64,000 nucleotides of DNA from ZC4RG30 sp049841155 (lineage in GTDB: Bacteria > Pseudomonadota > Gammaproteobacteria > Steroidobacterales > Steroidobacteraceae). How positions within the stretch are numbered: position 1 is the first letter of the stretch; each line of letters opens with the position of its first letter. Below are positions 52,687 to 61,216 of the stretch, piece after piece. Made by a program: the position numbers and the translations under genes. The stretch is from positions 496,001 to 560,000 of the forward strand of contig JASGHI010000003.1 in the NCBI GenBank assembly GCA_049841155.1, read 5' to 3'. Below the pieces are notes generated by a model, which made no database searches, was not told where the DNA came from, and saw nothing but the letters and a program-made list of their open reading frames with translations.

Positions 52687-53439
52687 ATGAAAACCCAGCA
52701 TGTTCCCCAAATCGACGCGCGATACTGGATCGGCATCACGCTGGCCAGTGTCTTCGGCACGAACACCGGCGATCTGTTCGCGTTTCGCAGCGGCCTCGGG
52801 ATCCTGGGCGGGATACCGATCCTCGCGGTCGTAGCCGCCTTTGTGTACTGGCTGGAGCGCCGCGACTCGTCGGACCGCGAGACCTGGTACTGGCTCGCCA
52901 TCATTCTGATCCGCACCGGTGCAACGAACATTGCGGACTTTGCCTGCGGGCGGCGGTTCCTGGGAATCGACCGGGTCGTCTTCTCGACAGTCCTGGCGGT
53001 GGTCATCGCACTCATGGCCGTCTGGCAGTACCGCAGGACCGGCAGCGCGCTGGCGCAGGGCCGCCCGCCTTCCACCGATGCGAACTACTGGATCACCATG
53101 CTGGCCGCCGGAGTGTTCGGAACGGCTGCCGGAGACGCGGTGCTCGACGCCCTGGGCGGACCGGAGGGCGCGGGCGGCGTGCTGGCTTCAGCCATACTTA
53201 CCGTGATTCTGCTAGGGGTGTTGCTGGCGGGTCGGGGACGACTGATGCGGACCATCGGCTACTATTGGCTGACGATCTGTGCTGCCCGCACCGCGGGTAC
53301 GGCCATCGCAGACATGCTGGCCGAGAACCAGGCCATGAACATCGGATTGCCGCTCAGCACGGTGATCACGGGCATCGCCTTCTTCGCAGTGGTGATGCTG
53401 TGGCAGCCCCGGCAGTGTGAGGGCTTGTCGAAAGGCTGA
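52687..53439 (+). CDS. COG4705-type membrane protein with four internal repeats
   Basis: A 250-residue protein with about eight membrane helices made from four copies of one unit: YWIGITLASVFGTNTGDLFA, YWLAIILIRTGATNIADFA, YWITMLAAGVFGTAAGDAV and YYWLTICAARTAGTAIADML. Each has YW, then GT/GA, then Gly/Ala-Asp. This pattern fits the uncharacterised COG4705 membrane proteins. The intramembrane Asp residues suggest ion or proton handling. It lies 84 bases downstream of the sensor kinase gene and may belong to the same stress response. Confidence 0.72.
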   Translation: MKTQHVPQIDARYWIGITLASVFGTNTGDLFAFRSGLGILGGIPILAVVAAFVYWLERRDSSDRETWYWLAIILIRTGATNIADFACGRRFLGIDRVVFSTVLAVVIALMAVWQYRRTGSALAQGRPPSTDANYWITMLAAGVFGTAAGDAVLDALGGPEGAGGVLASAILTVILLGVLLAGRGRLMRTIGYYWLTICAARTAGTAIADMLAENQAMNIGLPLSTVITGIAFFAVVMLWQPRQCEGLSKG

Positions 53440-53469
53440 GAAAAATAAAAAAATATATAAAAATCATGC

Positions 53470-53529
53470 GATTATAAGATATTCTTCCAGATTTATAGAA
53501 TTTCCGCCTGATTTGTAGAGTTTGTTCGT
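53470..53529 (+). repeat. Three 20-bp imperfect tandem repeats before the lipid A operon
   Basis: Copies begin at 53470, 53490 and 53510 and share GATTnnnAGAnnTT. They sit in a 90-base AT-rich island in an otherwise GC-rich region and end 11 bases before the PAP2 gene ATG. A 20-base spacing equals two DNA turns, as in arrays of sites for OmpR-type regulators. No protein is known to bind here. Confidence 0.55.
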
Positions 53530-53540
53530 CTCACGCCCCC

Positions 53541-54242
53541 ATGGGATATCTAAAACTGCTCCGGGTCCGCCTTGCGCTGGCTGTCTTCGCTGCGGTTTCC
53601 CTGCTCTTCCTGATCTTTCCGGATATCGACCTGTCGGTTTCCCACCTCTTCTTCCACTCAGGCCGCTTCCCTCTTCAGGACGCCTGGTGGACACAACTGC
53701 TGCATTTCAGCGTGGGCTATTTCATCCTCGTTCTCATGATCGGTGTGCTGGCCGTCTATGTGGTCAACCGGCTCCGCAACAGCGAGCTGCTGGACGTGGA
53801 CGGGCGCGTGGTCAGCTACCTTTTCCTGGTGCTGATCGTCGGTGCCGGCGGCATCGTCAATCTGGCTTTGAAGGACAACTTCGGCCGCGCACGGCCGCGT
53901 GACATCACGGAGTTCGGCGGCACCAAGCAATTCACGCCGGCGTACGTCATCAGCGACCAGTGCGCCAAGAACTGCTCCTTTTCCTCCGGCGATGCGGCCG
54001 GCGCGTTCTTCATGATCGCTCTTGCCCGGGCTCTGAGCCGTTCCCGTCGTGCCCTGGCGGCCGCTGTTGCCTTCGGTTTGCTGGTCTCGGCCGCGCGAAT
54101 CGTCTCGGGGGCGCACTTTCTTTCCGATACCATCGTATCCTTCTTCATCATGTTCTTCGTGGGCGACGTGCTTTATTACTACCTCATCGCGCCCGGCTGG
54201 GCGCCGCGCACCGCGGCCGCGATCGAAGTTCCGGAATCCTGA
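53541..54242 (+). CDS. PAP2-family phosphatase (LpxE/LpxF-like lipid A phosphatase)
   Basis: A 233-residue membrane phosphatase with about six helices. The three phosphatase motifs are ALKDNFGRARPRD (KxxxxxxRP), CSFSSGDAAGAFF (normally PSGH, here SSGD) and SAARIVSGAHFLSD (SRxxxxxHxxxD-like). The loss of the motif-2 histidine is unusual; such SGD/SGE variants occur in some lipid phosphatases. It precedes a phosphoethanolamine-transferase-like gene, so removal of a lipid A phosphate before or after decoration is plausible. Confidence 0.78.
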   Translation: MGYLKLLRVRLALAVFAAVSLLFLIFPDIDLSVSHLFFHSGRFPLQDAWWTQLLHFSVGYFILVLMIGVLAVYVVNRLRNSELLDVDGRVVSYLFLVLIVGAGGIVNLALKDNFGRARPRDITEFGGTKQFTPAYVISDQCAKNCSFSSGDAAGAFFMIALARALSRSRRALAAAVAFGLLVSAARIVSGAHFLSDTIVSFFIMFFVGDVLYYYLIAPGWAPRTAAAIEVPES

Positions 54243-54252
54243 CGGCGCCCGC

Positions 54253-55803
54253 GTGATCCGCCGCCCGCAGATCAGTCATGCCGGATTCTCTCTGGCTTAC
54301 TGCGCATTGCTTTTCGTTGCCTGCAATGCCGTCAACATCGACAAGCTCGTCCGCTGGTTCCCTGCCAGAGACGGCGTGGACTACCCGGCGCTGCTGGCTT
54401 ATCTGGGCTGCGGGCTGGGGCTGTTCATCGCCTTTTTCATGCTGGTCGCACATCCCCGCATCCTCAAGCCTGCCGCGATCCTGATCGTCCTTCTGAGCAC
54501 TGCGGCGACGTATTTCATATCCAAGTACGACGTCGCGATCGACCGCTCCATGATCGTCAACGCCGTCCACACGGATACCGTTGAGGTGGGGCAGCTGCTC
54601 TCCTGGCAGATGGTGCCGTATGTCGCGCTGCTCCTCATCCTGCCCGTGGCCGTCATTCTCTGGGTGCAGGTAACCTTTCAGCCCGCCGGCCGGTATCTGC
54701 GTGCCTCGGCGCTGCTGTTCGCGGCCGCAATCGGTGTCTCCCTGGTCTGTCTGTACGCCAACTTCAACACGATCAGCCGCGCCGCCAACGTATCCAATCG
54801 CTACATCGTGTACTCGCTGGTGCCGGTCAACGTGATCAGCGGTTCCATCGGCGCGGCTTCCCATGCTCTCGCGCCCTTCATCACCTCGGCCCGCCGCGAG
54901 GTGCCGTTTTCGGCCGAGGTGGTCACGGCGCGGGATCTTGTGGTGGTCCTCGCCGTCGGCGAGGCGTCAAGGCAGAAGAGCTTCGGTCTCTACGGTTATA
55001 CGCGGCGGGACACCACCCCCAACCTGAGCAAGGTGCCGGACCTGCATGCGCTCAACGGCATTGCAAGCCGGGGTTCCACGATCGACGCCCTGCCACAGAT
55101 TCTCGCCAAGCGCGGCATCCACCTCGTTGCCGCCACGGCCAAGGCCGGCATACCGACCCGCTGCTTCGTCAACTACACGCTCTACGACAACTGCGCGGCC
55201 GTGGGTGAGATCACGAACCCCAGCTGTGGCCACGGCGGCAAGTGCTTCGACGAGGACGTGATTCCGCTGCTGGCAGAGGATCTGAAGAGCTACCGTTCGG
55301 GATACCGCCTCGAAGTGCTGCACCTGGGCGGCGGCAGCCATGGTCCGATCTACCGCGACCGGCATCCGCCGGAATTCCTGAAATTCCAGCCGACCTGCAA
55401 CGATGCCGACGTGGCCAACCGCTGTTCGCTGGACGAGCTGTACAACTCCTACGACAACACCATCCTCTATGTCGATCATGTGGTCGACGGCATCCTGAAG
55501 ACCCTGGACGACGCGCGCGTTCCCTATGTCTTCATCTATCTTTCCGACCATGGCGAATCGCTGATGGAAAACGGGGTCATGTTCCACGGCATGCCGCCGG
55601 GGATCGCGCTGCCTCCCGAGCAGGCCCAGATTCCGCTGCTCGTCAAAGCTTCGGTGCCGATATCCATTGCGCGTCGCGCACAGTACCCGCAGCCGGATGT
55701 CTTCGACACGGTGCTGTCCCTGCTGGGTATCCGCTCGGCGGAGCTGGATCTGGCTGACAGCTTCGTCTCGCTGGAGGCGCCACCGGCTCCGGCCTCGCCC
55801 TAG
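54253..55803 (+). CDS. phosphoethanolamine-transferase-like membrane protein, atypical nucleophile region
   Basis: A 516-residue protein: five helices, then an alkaline-phosphatase-fold domain. VVVLAVGEASRQKSFGLYGYTRRDTTPN, GGGSHGPIYRDRHPPEF, NSYDNTILYVDHVV and YLSDHGESLMENG with HGMPPG align with EptA zinc residues. The usual CGTATAVSVPCMFS stretch is absent and is replaced by a shorter RGSTIDALPQILAKRG, whose threonine may serve as nucleophile. Start is GTG 54253, ten bases after the PAP2 stop; no better codon lies in frame. Acceptor unknown. Confidence 0.8.
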   Translation: MIRRPQISHAGFSLAYCALLFVACNAVNIDKLVRWFPARDGVDYPALLAYLGCGLGLFIAFFMLVAHPRILKPAAILIVLLSTAATYFISKYDVAIDRSMIVNAVHTDTVEVGQLLSWQMVPYVALLLILPVAVILWVQVTFQPAGRYLRASALLFAAAIGVSLVCLYANFNTISRAANVSNRYIVYSLVPVNVISGSIGAASHALAPFITSARREVPFSAEVVTARDLVVVLAVGEASRQKSFGLYGYTRRDTTPNLSKVPDLHALNGIASRGSTIDALPQILAKRGIHLVAATAKAGIPTRCFVNYTLYDNCAAVGEITNPSCGHGGKCFDEDVIPLLAEDLKSYRSGYRLEVLHLGGGSHGPIYRDRHPPEFLKFQPTCNDADVANRCSLDELYNSYDNTILYVDHVVDGILKTLDDARVPYVFIYLSDHGESLMENGVMFHGMPPGIALPPEQAQIPLLVKASVPISIARRAQYPQPDVFDTVLSLLGIRSAELDLADSFVSLEAPPAPASP

Positions 55804-55835
55804 TACGCGGCCCCTCTGCGCAAGGTCCGGATATC

Positions 55836-57578
55836 TTGAAAATTCCTCATGCGGCTCCCTCCGGCGGCAACCTCCGTTGGGAGGTGGCTGGCCTGGCGGT
55901 TCTCTCCCTGGTGGTTCTCGGCGCCAGCTGGGGTCTGCGTGGTCCCTGGCCACCCGACGAGCAGGTCTATGCACTCATTGCGCGCGACATGCTCTTTTCG
56001 GGAGACTGGCTCATTCCCCGCGTCGGGGGCGACATCTTCCAGGACAAGCCGCCGCTGCTGTTCTGGCTGATGGCCCTCGGATACTGGCTGACGCACTCCA
56101 TCCGGTACGGATTCCTGCTGCCCGTGATCCTCAGTGGGGTGGGGACGGTGCTGCTGGTCCACGATCTCGCGCGGCGGCTTTGGGGCCGTGAGGCGGCACT
56201 GGCGGCCGCCGCGCTGCTGCTGTTCACCGTCCATTTCACCTTCCAGGCGCAGCGCGGCCAGATGGATGGCCTGCTGACTTTCTGGCTCACCGCGACCACC
56301 TACTGCCTGCTGCGGTTCCTGTTCCTGGACGGGCGGTGGTACTGGTACGGTCTGGCGGGCATCGCGGCTGGACTGGGTATCCTCACCAAGGTAGTCGGAT
56401 TCATTCCGTTCTTCCTGGTGTGTCTGTACGCGCTCGCGGTCTGGATGCGCTGGCCGGGCACTCGGGCTGGTGCCACACCGCTGTGGCTGTGGCCGGTCGC
56501 TCCCCTGCTGATGATCGCCGTGGTGTGCGCGTGGCTGCTGCCGCTTCTGCATCTGATCAATGCAGAAGGCACTCCCCAGCTGCTGGCCTACCGCGACGAA
56601 CTGCTCTTCCAGCAGACCGTCACCCGTTTCCGGACACCCTGGCATCACATCCAGCCCTGGTACTACTACCTGGTCACGATCGCGACCCAGTGGCTGCCGT
56701 TCGCGGCGCTGCTGCCCTGGCTGTGGCCGCATTGGCGCGATGCCCTGCGCAAGCGGGATACCGTGGTGCTGTCGCTGCTGTGCCTCACCGTTGCCGTGCT
56801 GGTGGCCTTCTCCTGCAGCGCCGGCAAGCGCGATGTGTACATTCTCCCCGTCCTGCCCTGCGCCATTCTGGCGGCCGCCCCTTACCTGCTGCGGATATTC
56901 GATCGGCCGCCGGTTCGCTGGACGCTGCTTGCCCACAGCCTTCTCATCGGGTTCGGCACGCTCGGTGCCTATCTCTACCTGGGCCAGGGCGACCACCTGG
57001 CGCAACTGGAACACCGCGACATCGGTCTGCACCTGGATGCCATGCCTCTGCTCATGGTGGCGCTTGCCACATTGACGGTGGCGGGATTGACCCGCGTGCG
57101 CCATGCGCCGCTGGGATTGATGGTGGCCCTGTTGCTGACCTGGCTCATCATCGGCCGCGGCATTTATCCGCAGCTCGACGCGTCGCGTTCCGGCCAGGCT
57201 CTCATGCAGGAAGTCGAGCGTCGGGTCGATCCGCAGCTGGAGCTCGGGTTGATGGAGTACCACGAACAGATGCTGTGGAGCGCCACGCGCAGCACCGTCA
57301 ATTTCGGCCATCGCCGGTTCCGCGAAGGACAGCAGGAACAGTACGACGCGGCCCGGTGGCTCAACGCCGGAGGGCAGCGCCGGCTCGTCATTCCCGTGGA
57401 ATCGGCGCAGCCCTGCTTTGCAAATGCCCGGCAGACTGTGCTCGGCCATCCGGAGCATGCCGAGTGGTTGCTGGTGAGCGGTATGGCGGAGGCCAGCTGC
57501 GCCGAGCGCGGCCACGAATCCGCCGCCCGCAGCTATACGCCGCCGCCGGCGTCATGGCTCGCGCACCCCGGACGGTAA
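55836..57578 (+). CDS. ArnT-like glycosyltransferase (GT83/PMT superfamily)
   Basis: A 580-residue membrane enzyme with about 12 helices. GPWPPDEQVYALIARDML carries the acidic DE of the first periplasmic loop, followed by GDIFQDKPPLLFWL, AQRGQMDGLLTFWL and FSCSAGKRDVYILPVLP, as in ArnT. These enzymes move a lipid-linked sugar (L-Ara4N in ArnT) to lipid A; the sugar here is unknown since no arnBCADEF genes are present. Start is TTG 55836, 33 bases after the preceding stop, because the first helix begins only 17 residues in. Confidence 0.85.
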   Translation: MKIPHAAPSGGNLRWEVAGLAVLSLVVLGASWGLRGPWPPDEQVYALIARDMLFSGDWLIPRVGGDIFQDKPPLLFWLMALGYWLTHSIRYGFLLPVILSGVGTVLLVHDLARRLWGREAALAAAALLLFTVHFTFQAQRGQMDGLLTFWLTATTYCLLRFLFLDGRWYWYGLAGIAAGLGILTKVVGFIPFFLVCLYALAVWMRWPGTRAGATPLWLWPVAPLLMIAVVCAWLLPLLHLINAEGTPQLLAYRDELLFQQTVTRFRTPWHHIQPWYYYLVTIATQWLPFAALLPWLWPHWRDALRKRDTVVLSLLCLTVAVLVAFSCSAGKRDVYILPVLPCAILAAAPYLLRIFDRPPVRWTLLAHSLLIGFGTLGAYLYLGQGDHLAQLEHRDIGLHLDAMPLLMVALATLTVAGLTRVRHAPLGLMVALLLTWLIIGRGIYPQLDASRSGQALMQEVERRVDPQLELGLMEYHEQMLWSATRSTVNFGHRRFREGQQEQYDAARWLNAGGQRRLVIPVESAQPCFANARQTVLGHPEHAEWLLVSGMAEASCAERGHESAARSYTPPPASWLAHPGR

Positions 57579-57611
57579 CGAACGCCACGTGGGGATAGAA
57601 TCGGCCGGGTC

Positions 57612-58079
57612 ATGTCCCCCCTTGCCAGATCCGCATTCGCCGCCATCGAGACCAGCCCGGTTTCGCAGTGGCTGCGCGAGAATGACTACGCCTACTTCGT
57701 TGCGCTGATCTTCCACGCCTTCGGCATGGTGATGCTGGTAGGGGCAGCCATCGGCATCTGCCTGGGCTTGCTGCGCGCGAGCCGGCCGGACGAACTCAGG
57801 TTCTACCGCCCGTTCTACCCCGTGCTGTGGGCGGGCGCCGTGGTCGCTGGCTTGTCCGGGATGGCCCTGCTGCTCGCCTATCCGGCCAAGGCAATGACCA
57901 ATCCACTGTTCGCAGTGAAGTTCGCCTGCTTCATTGGCGCCTTCCTGCTCATGCGTTCATCTGCGGCTGGTCACACCCACGGCCGGCGCATGGCGGCGAT
58001 CTCCCTGCTGCTGTGGCTGGCGGGAGTCGCAAGTGGAAAACTGCTGCTGCATACCGCCAGCATCCTCACCGTCACATGA
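57612..58079 (+). CDS. four-helix membrane protein, unknown function (first of pair)
   Basis: A 155-residue protein with four hydrophobic segments (YFVALIFHAFGMVMLVGAA, YPVLWAGAVVAGLSGMALLL, LFAVKFACFIGAFLLM, ISLLLWLAGVASGKLLL). It shares the N-terminal W-x-x-H/FHAFGM pattern with the next protein (HFVGICLLFG), so the two may be related subunits. The stop overlaps the next ATG (ATGA). No enzyme motif seen; histidines inside helices could bind heme. Confidence 0.7.
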   Translation: MSPLARSAFAAIETSPVSQWLRENDYAYFVALIFHAFGMVMLVGAAIGICLGLLRASRPDELRFYRPFYPVLWAGAVVAGLSGMALLLAYPAKAMTNPLFAVKFACFIGAFLLMRSSAAGHTHGRRMAAISLLLWLAGVASGKLLLHTASILTVT

Positions 58080-58612
58080 TGTCCGCCGATCCCCTCTTTG
58101 ACACCGTGCAGATCGGGCGCTGGGCCGAGCACGTGGGTATTGCGCCGCTGATGGCCATGCGCTGGAGCTGGCCGGTGGCCGAAGTGCTGCACTTTGTCGG
58201 CATCTGCCTGCTTTTCGGCACCGTAGGTGTGCTCGATCTGCGTCTACTCGGCCTGGGGCGCGGCCTTTCGATGCAGCGGCTGCTGGCGCTGGTTCCCTGG
58301 GGAGCCGCGGGTTTCGCGCTGTGTGTTGCGACCGGCCTGTGCTTCGTGCTCAGCATGCCGGGTCAGTACCTCTACAACCCCGCCTTCCAGATCAAGCTCG
58401 CTTTCATGGCCGCCGCGGGATGCAACACGGTCGCCTTCTACCTGATTTCAGCAAAGACGATCCGCAGTTCGGCTGCCGATGCCCTTGCGCCCTCCCATGC
58501 CCGTGCGATCGCCTTCGTTTCGCTGTTCTGCTGGCTGGCGGTCATTACCTGCGGCAGGGTGATCACCGCCTTCCGCCCGCCGCAGCACTGGTGCGCCTGG
58601 TGCTCGCCGTAG
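58076..58612 (+). CDS. four-helix membrane protein, unknown function (second of pair)
   Basis: A 178-residue protein with four to five helices (WPVAEVLHFVGICLLFGTVG, LVPWGAAGFALCVATGLCFV, IKLAFMAAAGCNTVAFYL, AIAFVSLFCWLAVITCGRVI). It looks like a DUF6644-type family member. ATG 58076 overlaps the partner's stop; an ATG one codon later is also possible. It is convergent with the phosphotriesterase-like gene. Function unknown; a membrane cytochrome-like or redox role is only a guess. Confidence 0.68.
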   Translation: MMSADPLFDTVQIGRWAEHVGIAPLMAMRWSWPVAEVLHFVGICLLFGTVGVLDLRLLGLGRGLSMQRLLALVPWGAAGFALCVATGLCFVLSMPGQYLYNPAFQIKLAFMAAAGCNTVAFYLISAKTIRSSAADALAPSHARAIAFVSLFCWLAVITCGRVITAFRPPQHWCAWCSP

Positions 58613-58642
58613 AGGCGCAACCAGGCCTGATGGAGCTTGTGC

Positions 58643-59785
58643 TTACCCCTGCTTCGCGGCAGCAACCGGCGCCTGGGGCGCCACGAACGGCAACACGCGG
58701 CGCGGATTGTCGACCATGATGGTGTGGATGATCTCGTCGGAAACTCCCTTGGCCTTGAGGCCCGGGATGATGATGTCGTGAATGTAGGTGTAGCCGCCGC
58801 CGCCGTTTTCCTTCAGCTGCGGCTGGGTGCAGATGTCGTGTGACATCACTATCTGCTTCGCATGGCCGGCCTGGATCGACGCATAGATGCTCTCGATGCG
58901 CTCCACATCCTTCTCTTTCGGCAGTGGCGCCTGGCCGAAGTAGTCCCACTCCACGTAGGCGCCGCGCTTGAATACCGCCTCGCGCGTGGCGAAGTCACGT
59001 TCGCCGGTGTGCGACATCACCACCCGGTGCAGATCCACGCCTTCGGATTCGATGACATCCAGCACCTTCATCATTTCATCGAGCGTCTCGAAGTTGTGGA
59101 TGGTCATGGGAGCGCCCGTGATGCGGGCCGCTCGCGCGCTGGCGCGCAGGCTCTTGAGCTCATTCTTTTCCAGCGGCTTGCCGACGATGCCCACCTCGCC
59201 AATGATTCCGGCGCGGATCGTGGTTCCCTGCGCGCCCACGGTGACGTCGTGGACGATGATGTCGGTGAGCTGCTCGACAGTGAGCTGGTCCATGTCGGCC
59301 GGATGCATCTGCCGCATGTAGAAGCCGGCCCCCATCACCACGTTCAGGCCGGAGACGCGCGACACCAGCTCCAGTGCCACCGGATCGCGAGTCAGGCCGA
59401 ACGGCGATACATCGACGATGGTCCTGCCGCCGATCTTCTTGAACTCCATGATGGCGTTGAGCGACTGGTTGAAGTCGGTGAGGCCCGCGTCCATGCCCTT
59501 GGGAATCTCGGCCGGCACCCGCACCACGGTGATGTCCGTCGGCGGGGGAACCATCGGCGGCGCCTTCTGGAAGTTGATGAAGATGTGCTCGTGCATCAGC
59601 GTCTCGCCCAGCGCTGCAGGGTCGATCGGACCGTTCACGGTCATGACTTTGCCCGCGATGTTGGGAATGCCGCTGGGTGCGGCGCCCTGCGCCGCGGCAG
59701 CCAGCGACATGCCCGGAGCAGCGACCAGAACAGCGGCCAGCGCAACGACAGTCGAAAGGCGCAGCCGGAAAACGGATGTGTTCAC
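58643..59785 (-). CDS. secreted phosphotriesterase-family amidohydrolase
   Basis: A 380-residue TIM-barrel metalloenzyme with a signal peptide (VVALAAVLVAAPGMSLAAAA). The metal ligands appear in LGETLMHEHIF (HxH), GIIGEVGIVG (a glutamate where classic phosphotriesterase has a carboxylated lysine), MTIHNFE, MSHTGERD and QIVMSHDICTQ. The Glu form resembles the php/lactonase-like branch, so the substrate may be a lactone or ester rather than an organophosphate. Start is GTG 59785 with AAGGGGA seven bases upstream. Confidence 0.85.
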   Translation of the reverse strand: MNTSVFRLRLSTVVALAAVLVAAPGMSLAAAAQGAAPSGIPNIAGKVMTVNGPIDPAALGETLMHEHIFINFQKAPPMVPPPTDITVVRVPAEIPKGMDAGLTDFNQSLNAIMEFKKIGGRTIVDVSPFGLTRDPVALELVSRVSGLNVVMGAGFYMRQMHPADMDQLTVEQLTDIIVHDVTVGAQGTTIRAGIIGEVGIVGKPLEKNELKSLRASARAARITGAPMTIHNFETLDEMMKVLDVIESEGVDLHRVVMSHTGERDFATREAVFKRGAYVEWDYFGQAPLPKEKDVERIESIYASIQAGHAKQIVMSHDICTQPQLKENGGGGYTYIHDIIIPGLKAKGVSDEIIHTIMVDNPRRVLPFVAPQAPVAAAKQG

Positions 59786-59959
59786 GGGATTCCCCTTGGT
59801 GGTTTCCTGTTGGTCGTGGCCGACGGCAGACTCGTACCGGCAAGAATGAACAATACAGGGGGGCAGCACAAGTAGTTGGAGACCCCGCTATACTCGGCCG
59901 GTCCGGGAGCAGGCGGCACCGCAGCCAACGGCAGCCGCCATAACGGAGGTTGGACCTCG

Positions 59960-61216
59960 ATGAAGAGCAGCCGTTTCATGGTCTGGGGCGTGGTTCTGGC
60001 CGCCATCCTCGTCCTGCCGCTGCAATCCACAGCCGCCGATCGCGGCACCTCCGGCAAATGGATCGCCACCTGGGCGGCGAGTCCGCAAGCTCCGTTCGGT
60101 GGCCCGGGAGGGGGGCTTGTCGTTGAGGGGCAAACCATCCGCGAGCGTGCCCGGGTGTCGGTGGGCGGCAGCCATTTGCGCCTGCGGCTCTCCAATGAGT
60201 ACTGCAGCCGGCCACTGGTGCTAGGCGCCGTCACGGTAGGCCGCCCGCTGGATCCGGCCACGGTGGCAGAAGGGTCATTGCGGCAGGTCACTTTCGGCGG
60301 CCGTGACTCCATCACCGTGCCGCCCGGCGCGCCCATCGTCAGCGATGCCCTCGATTTTGCCGTGAAGGCCGGCGAGGAGATCTCCATCAGCATCTTCCTG
60401 CCGGAGAAGGTGCAGTCGCCCACCGAGCACAACCTCGGCCTGCGCACCGCCATCATCACGCCGCCGGGCGATTTCACACGGCAAACACAGGTGCAGGCTG
60501 CGGCGAGAATCGAGAGCATGCTGCTGGTCACTGCGATCACCGTGCCGGCGAAGGCCGGCCAGAAGCTGGTGGTGGCCTTTGGCGACTCGATCACCGACGG
60601 CAATACCTCGACCGTGGATGCCGAGCGCAACTGGCCGGGCAATTTCCTGCGCAGACTCCGCAGCAAGGGACTGGGCGATTCCATCGCCCTGGTGAACCAC
60701 GGCATCGGCGGCAACCAGCTGCTGAAGGATGGCGCAGGGCAAAGCGCCCTCGCCCGCTTCGACCGCGACGTGCTCGGGCTCCCCGGTGTCACGCATGTGA
60801 TCATTCTGGAAGGCATCAACGACATCGGCTGGCCCGGCGCGAGACTGGGCGATTTCGAGCTGGCGCCGCTGTCGGCACTGCCGGCGGCCGGAGATCTCAT
60901 CGGCGCCTACCGCCAGATGATCGAGCGTGCGCATGAACATGGCATCAAGGTGATCGGCTCCACGCTCACGCCTTTCAAGGGCACGGACGCGCCCGGCTAC
61001 TACATGGATTCGAAGGAGCCGATCCGTCAGGCCGTGAATGAGTGGATCCGTACCAGTGGCGCTTTCGATGCCGTGATCGACTGGGACAGGACGCTGCGCG
61101 ATCCGGCCGACCCGCAGCGCATGCTGCCGCGCTATGCCGCGCGCGACAACCTGCATCCCAGCGACGAGGGTTATCAAGCCATGGCCGACGCGCTGGATCC
61201 GAAGCTGTTCAGGTAG
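59960..61216 (+). CDS. secreted SGNH/GDSL hydrolase
   Basis: A 418-residue esterase-like protein. A signal peptide (VWGVVLAAILVLPLQSTAA) and an N-terminal beta domain (WIATWAASPQAPFGG, LRLRLSNEYCSRPLVLG) precede the SGNH core: block I AFGDSITDG (serine), block II HGIGGNQLLKD, block III LEGINDIGW and block V DNLHPSDEGY (Asp/His). This layout occurs in carbohydrate-deacetylase or lipase-like enzymes. Substrate unknown. ATG 59960 has GGAGG ten bases upstream. Its end overlaps the convergent cyclo-ligase gene by eight bases. Confidence 0.9.
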   Translation: MKSSRFMVWGVVLAAILVLPLQSTAADRGTSGKWIATWAASPQAPFGGPGGGLVVEGQTIRERARVSVGGSHLRLRLSNEYCSRPLVLGAVTVGRPLDPATVAEGSLRQVTFGGRDSITVPPGAPIVSDALDFAVKAGEEISISIFLPEKVQSPTEHNLGLRTAIITPPGDFTRQTQVQAAARIESMLLVTAITVPAKAGQKLVVAFGDSITDGNTSTVDAERNWPGNFLRRLRSKGLGDSIALVNHGIGGNQLLKDGAGQSALARFDRDVLGLPGVTHVIILEGINDIGWPGARLGDFELAPLSALPAAGDLIGAYRQMIERAHEHGIKVIGSTLTPFKGTDAPGYYMDSKEPIRQAVNEWIRTSGAFDAVIDWDRTLRDPADPQRMLPRYAARDNLHPSDEGYQAMADALDPKLFR

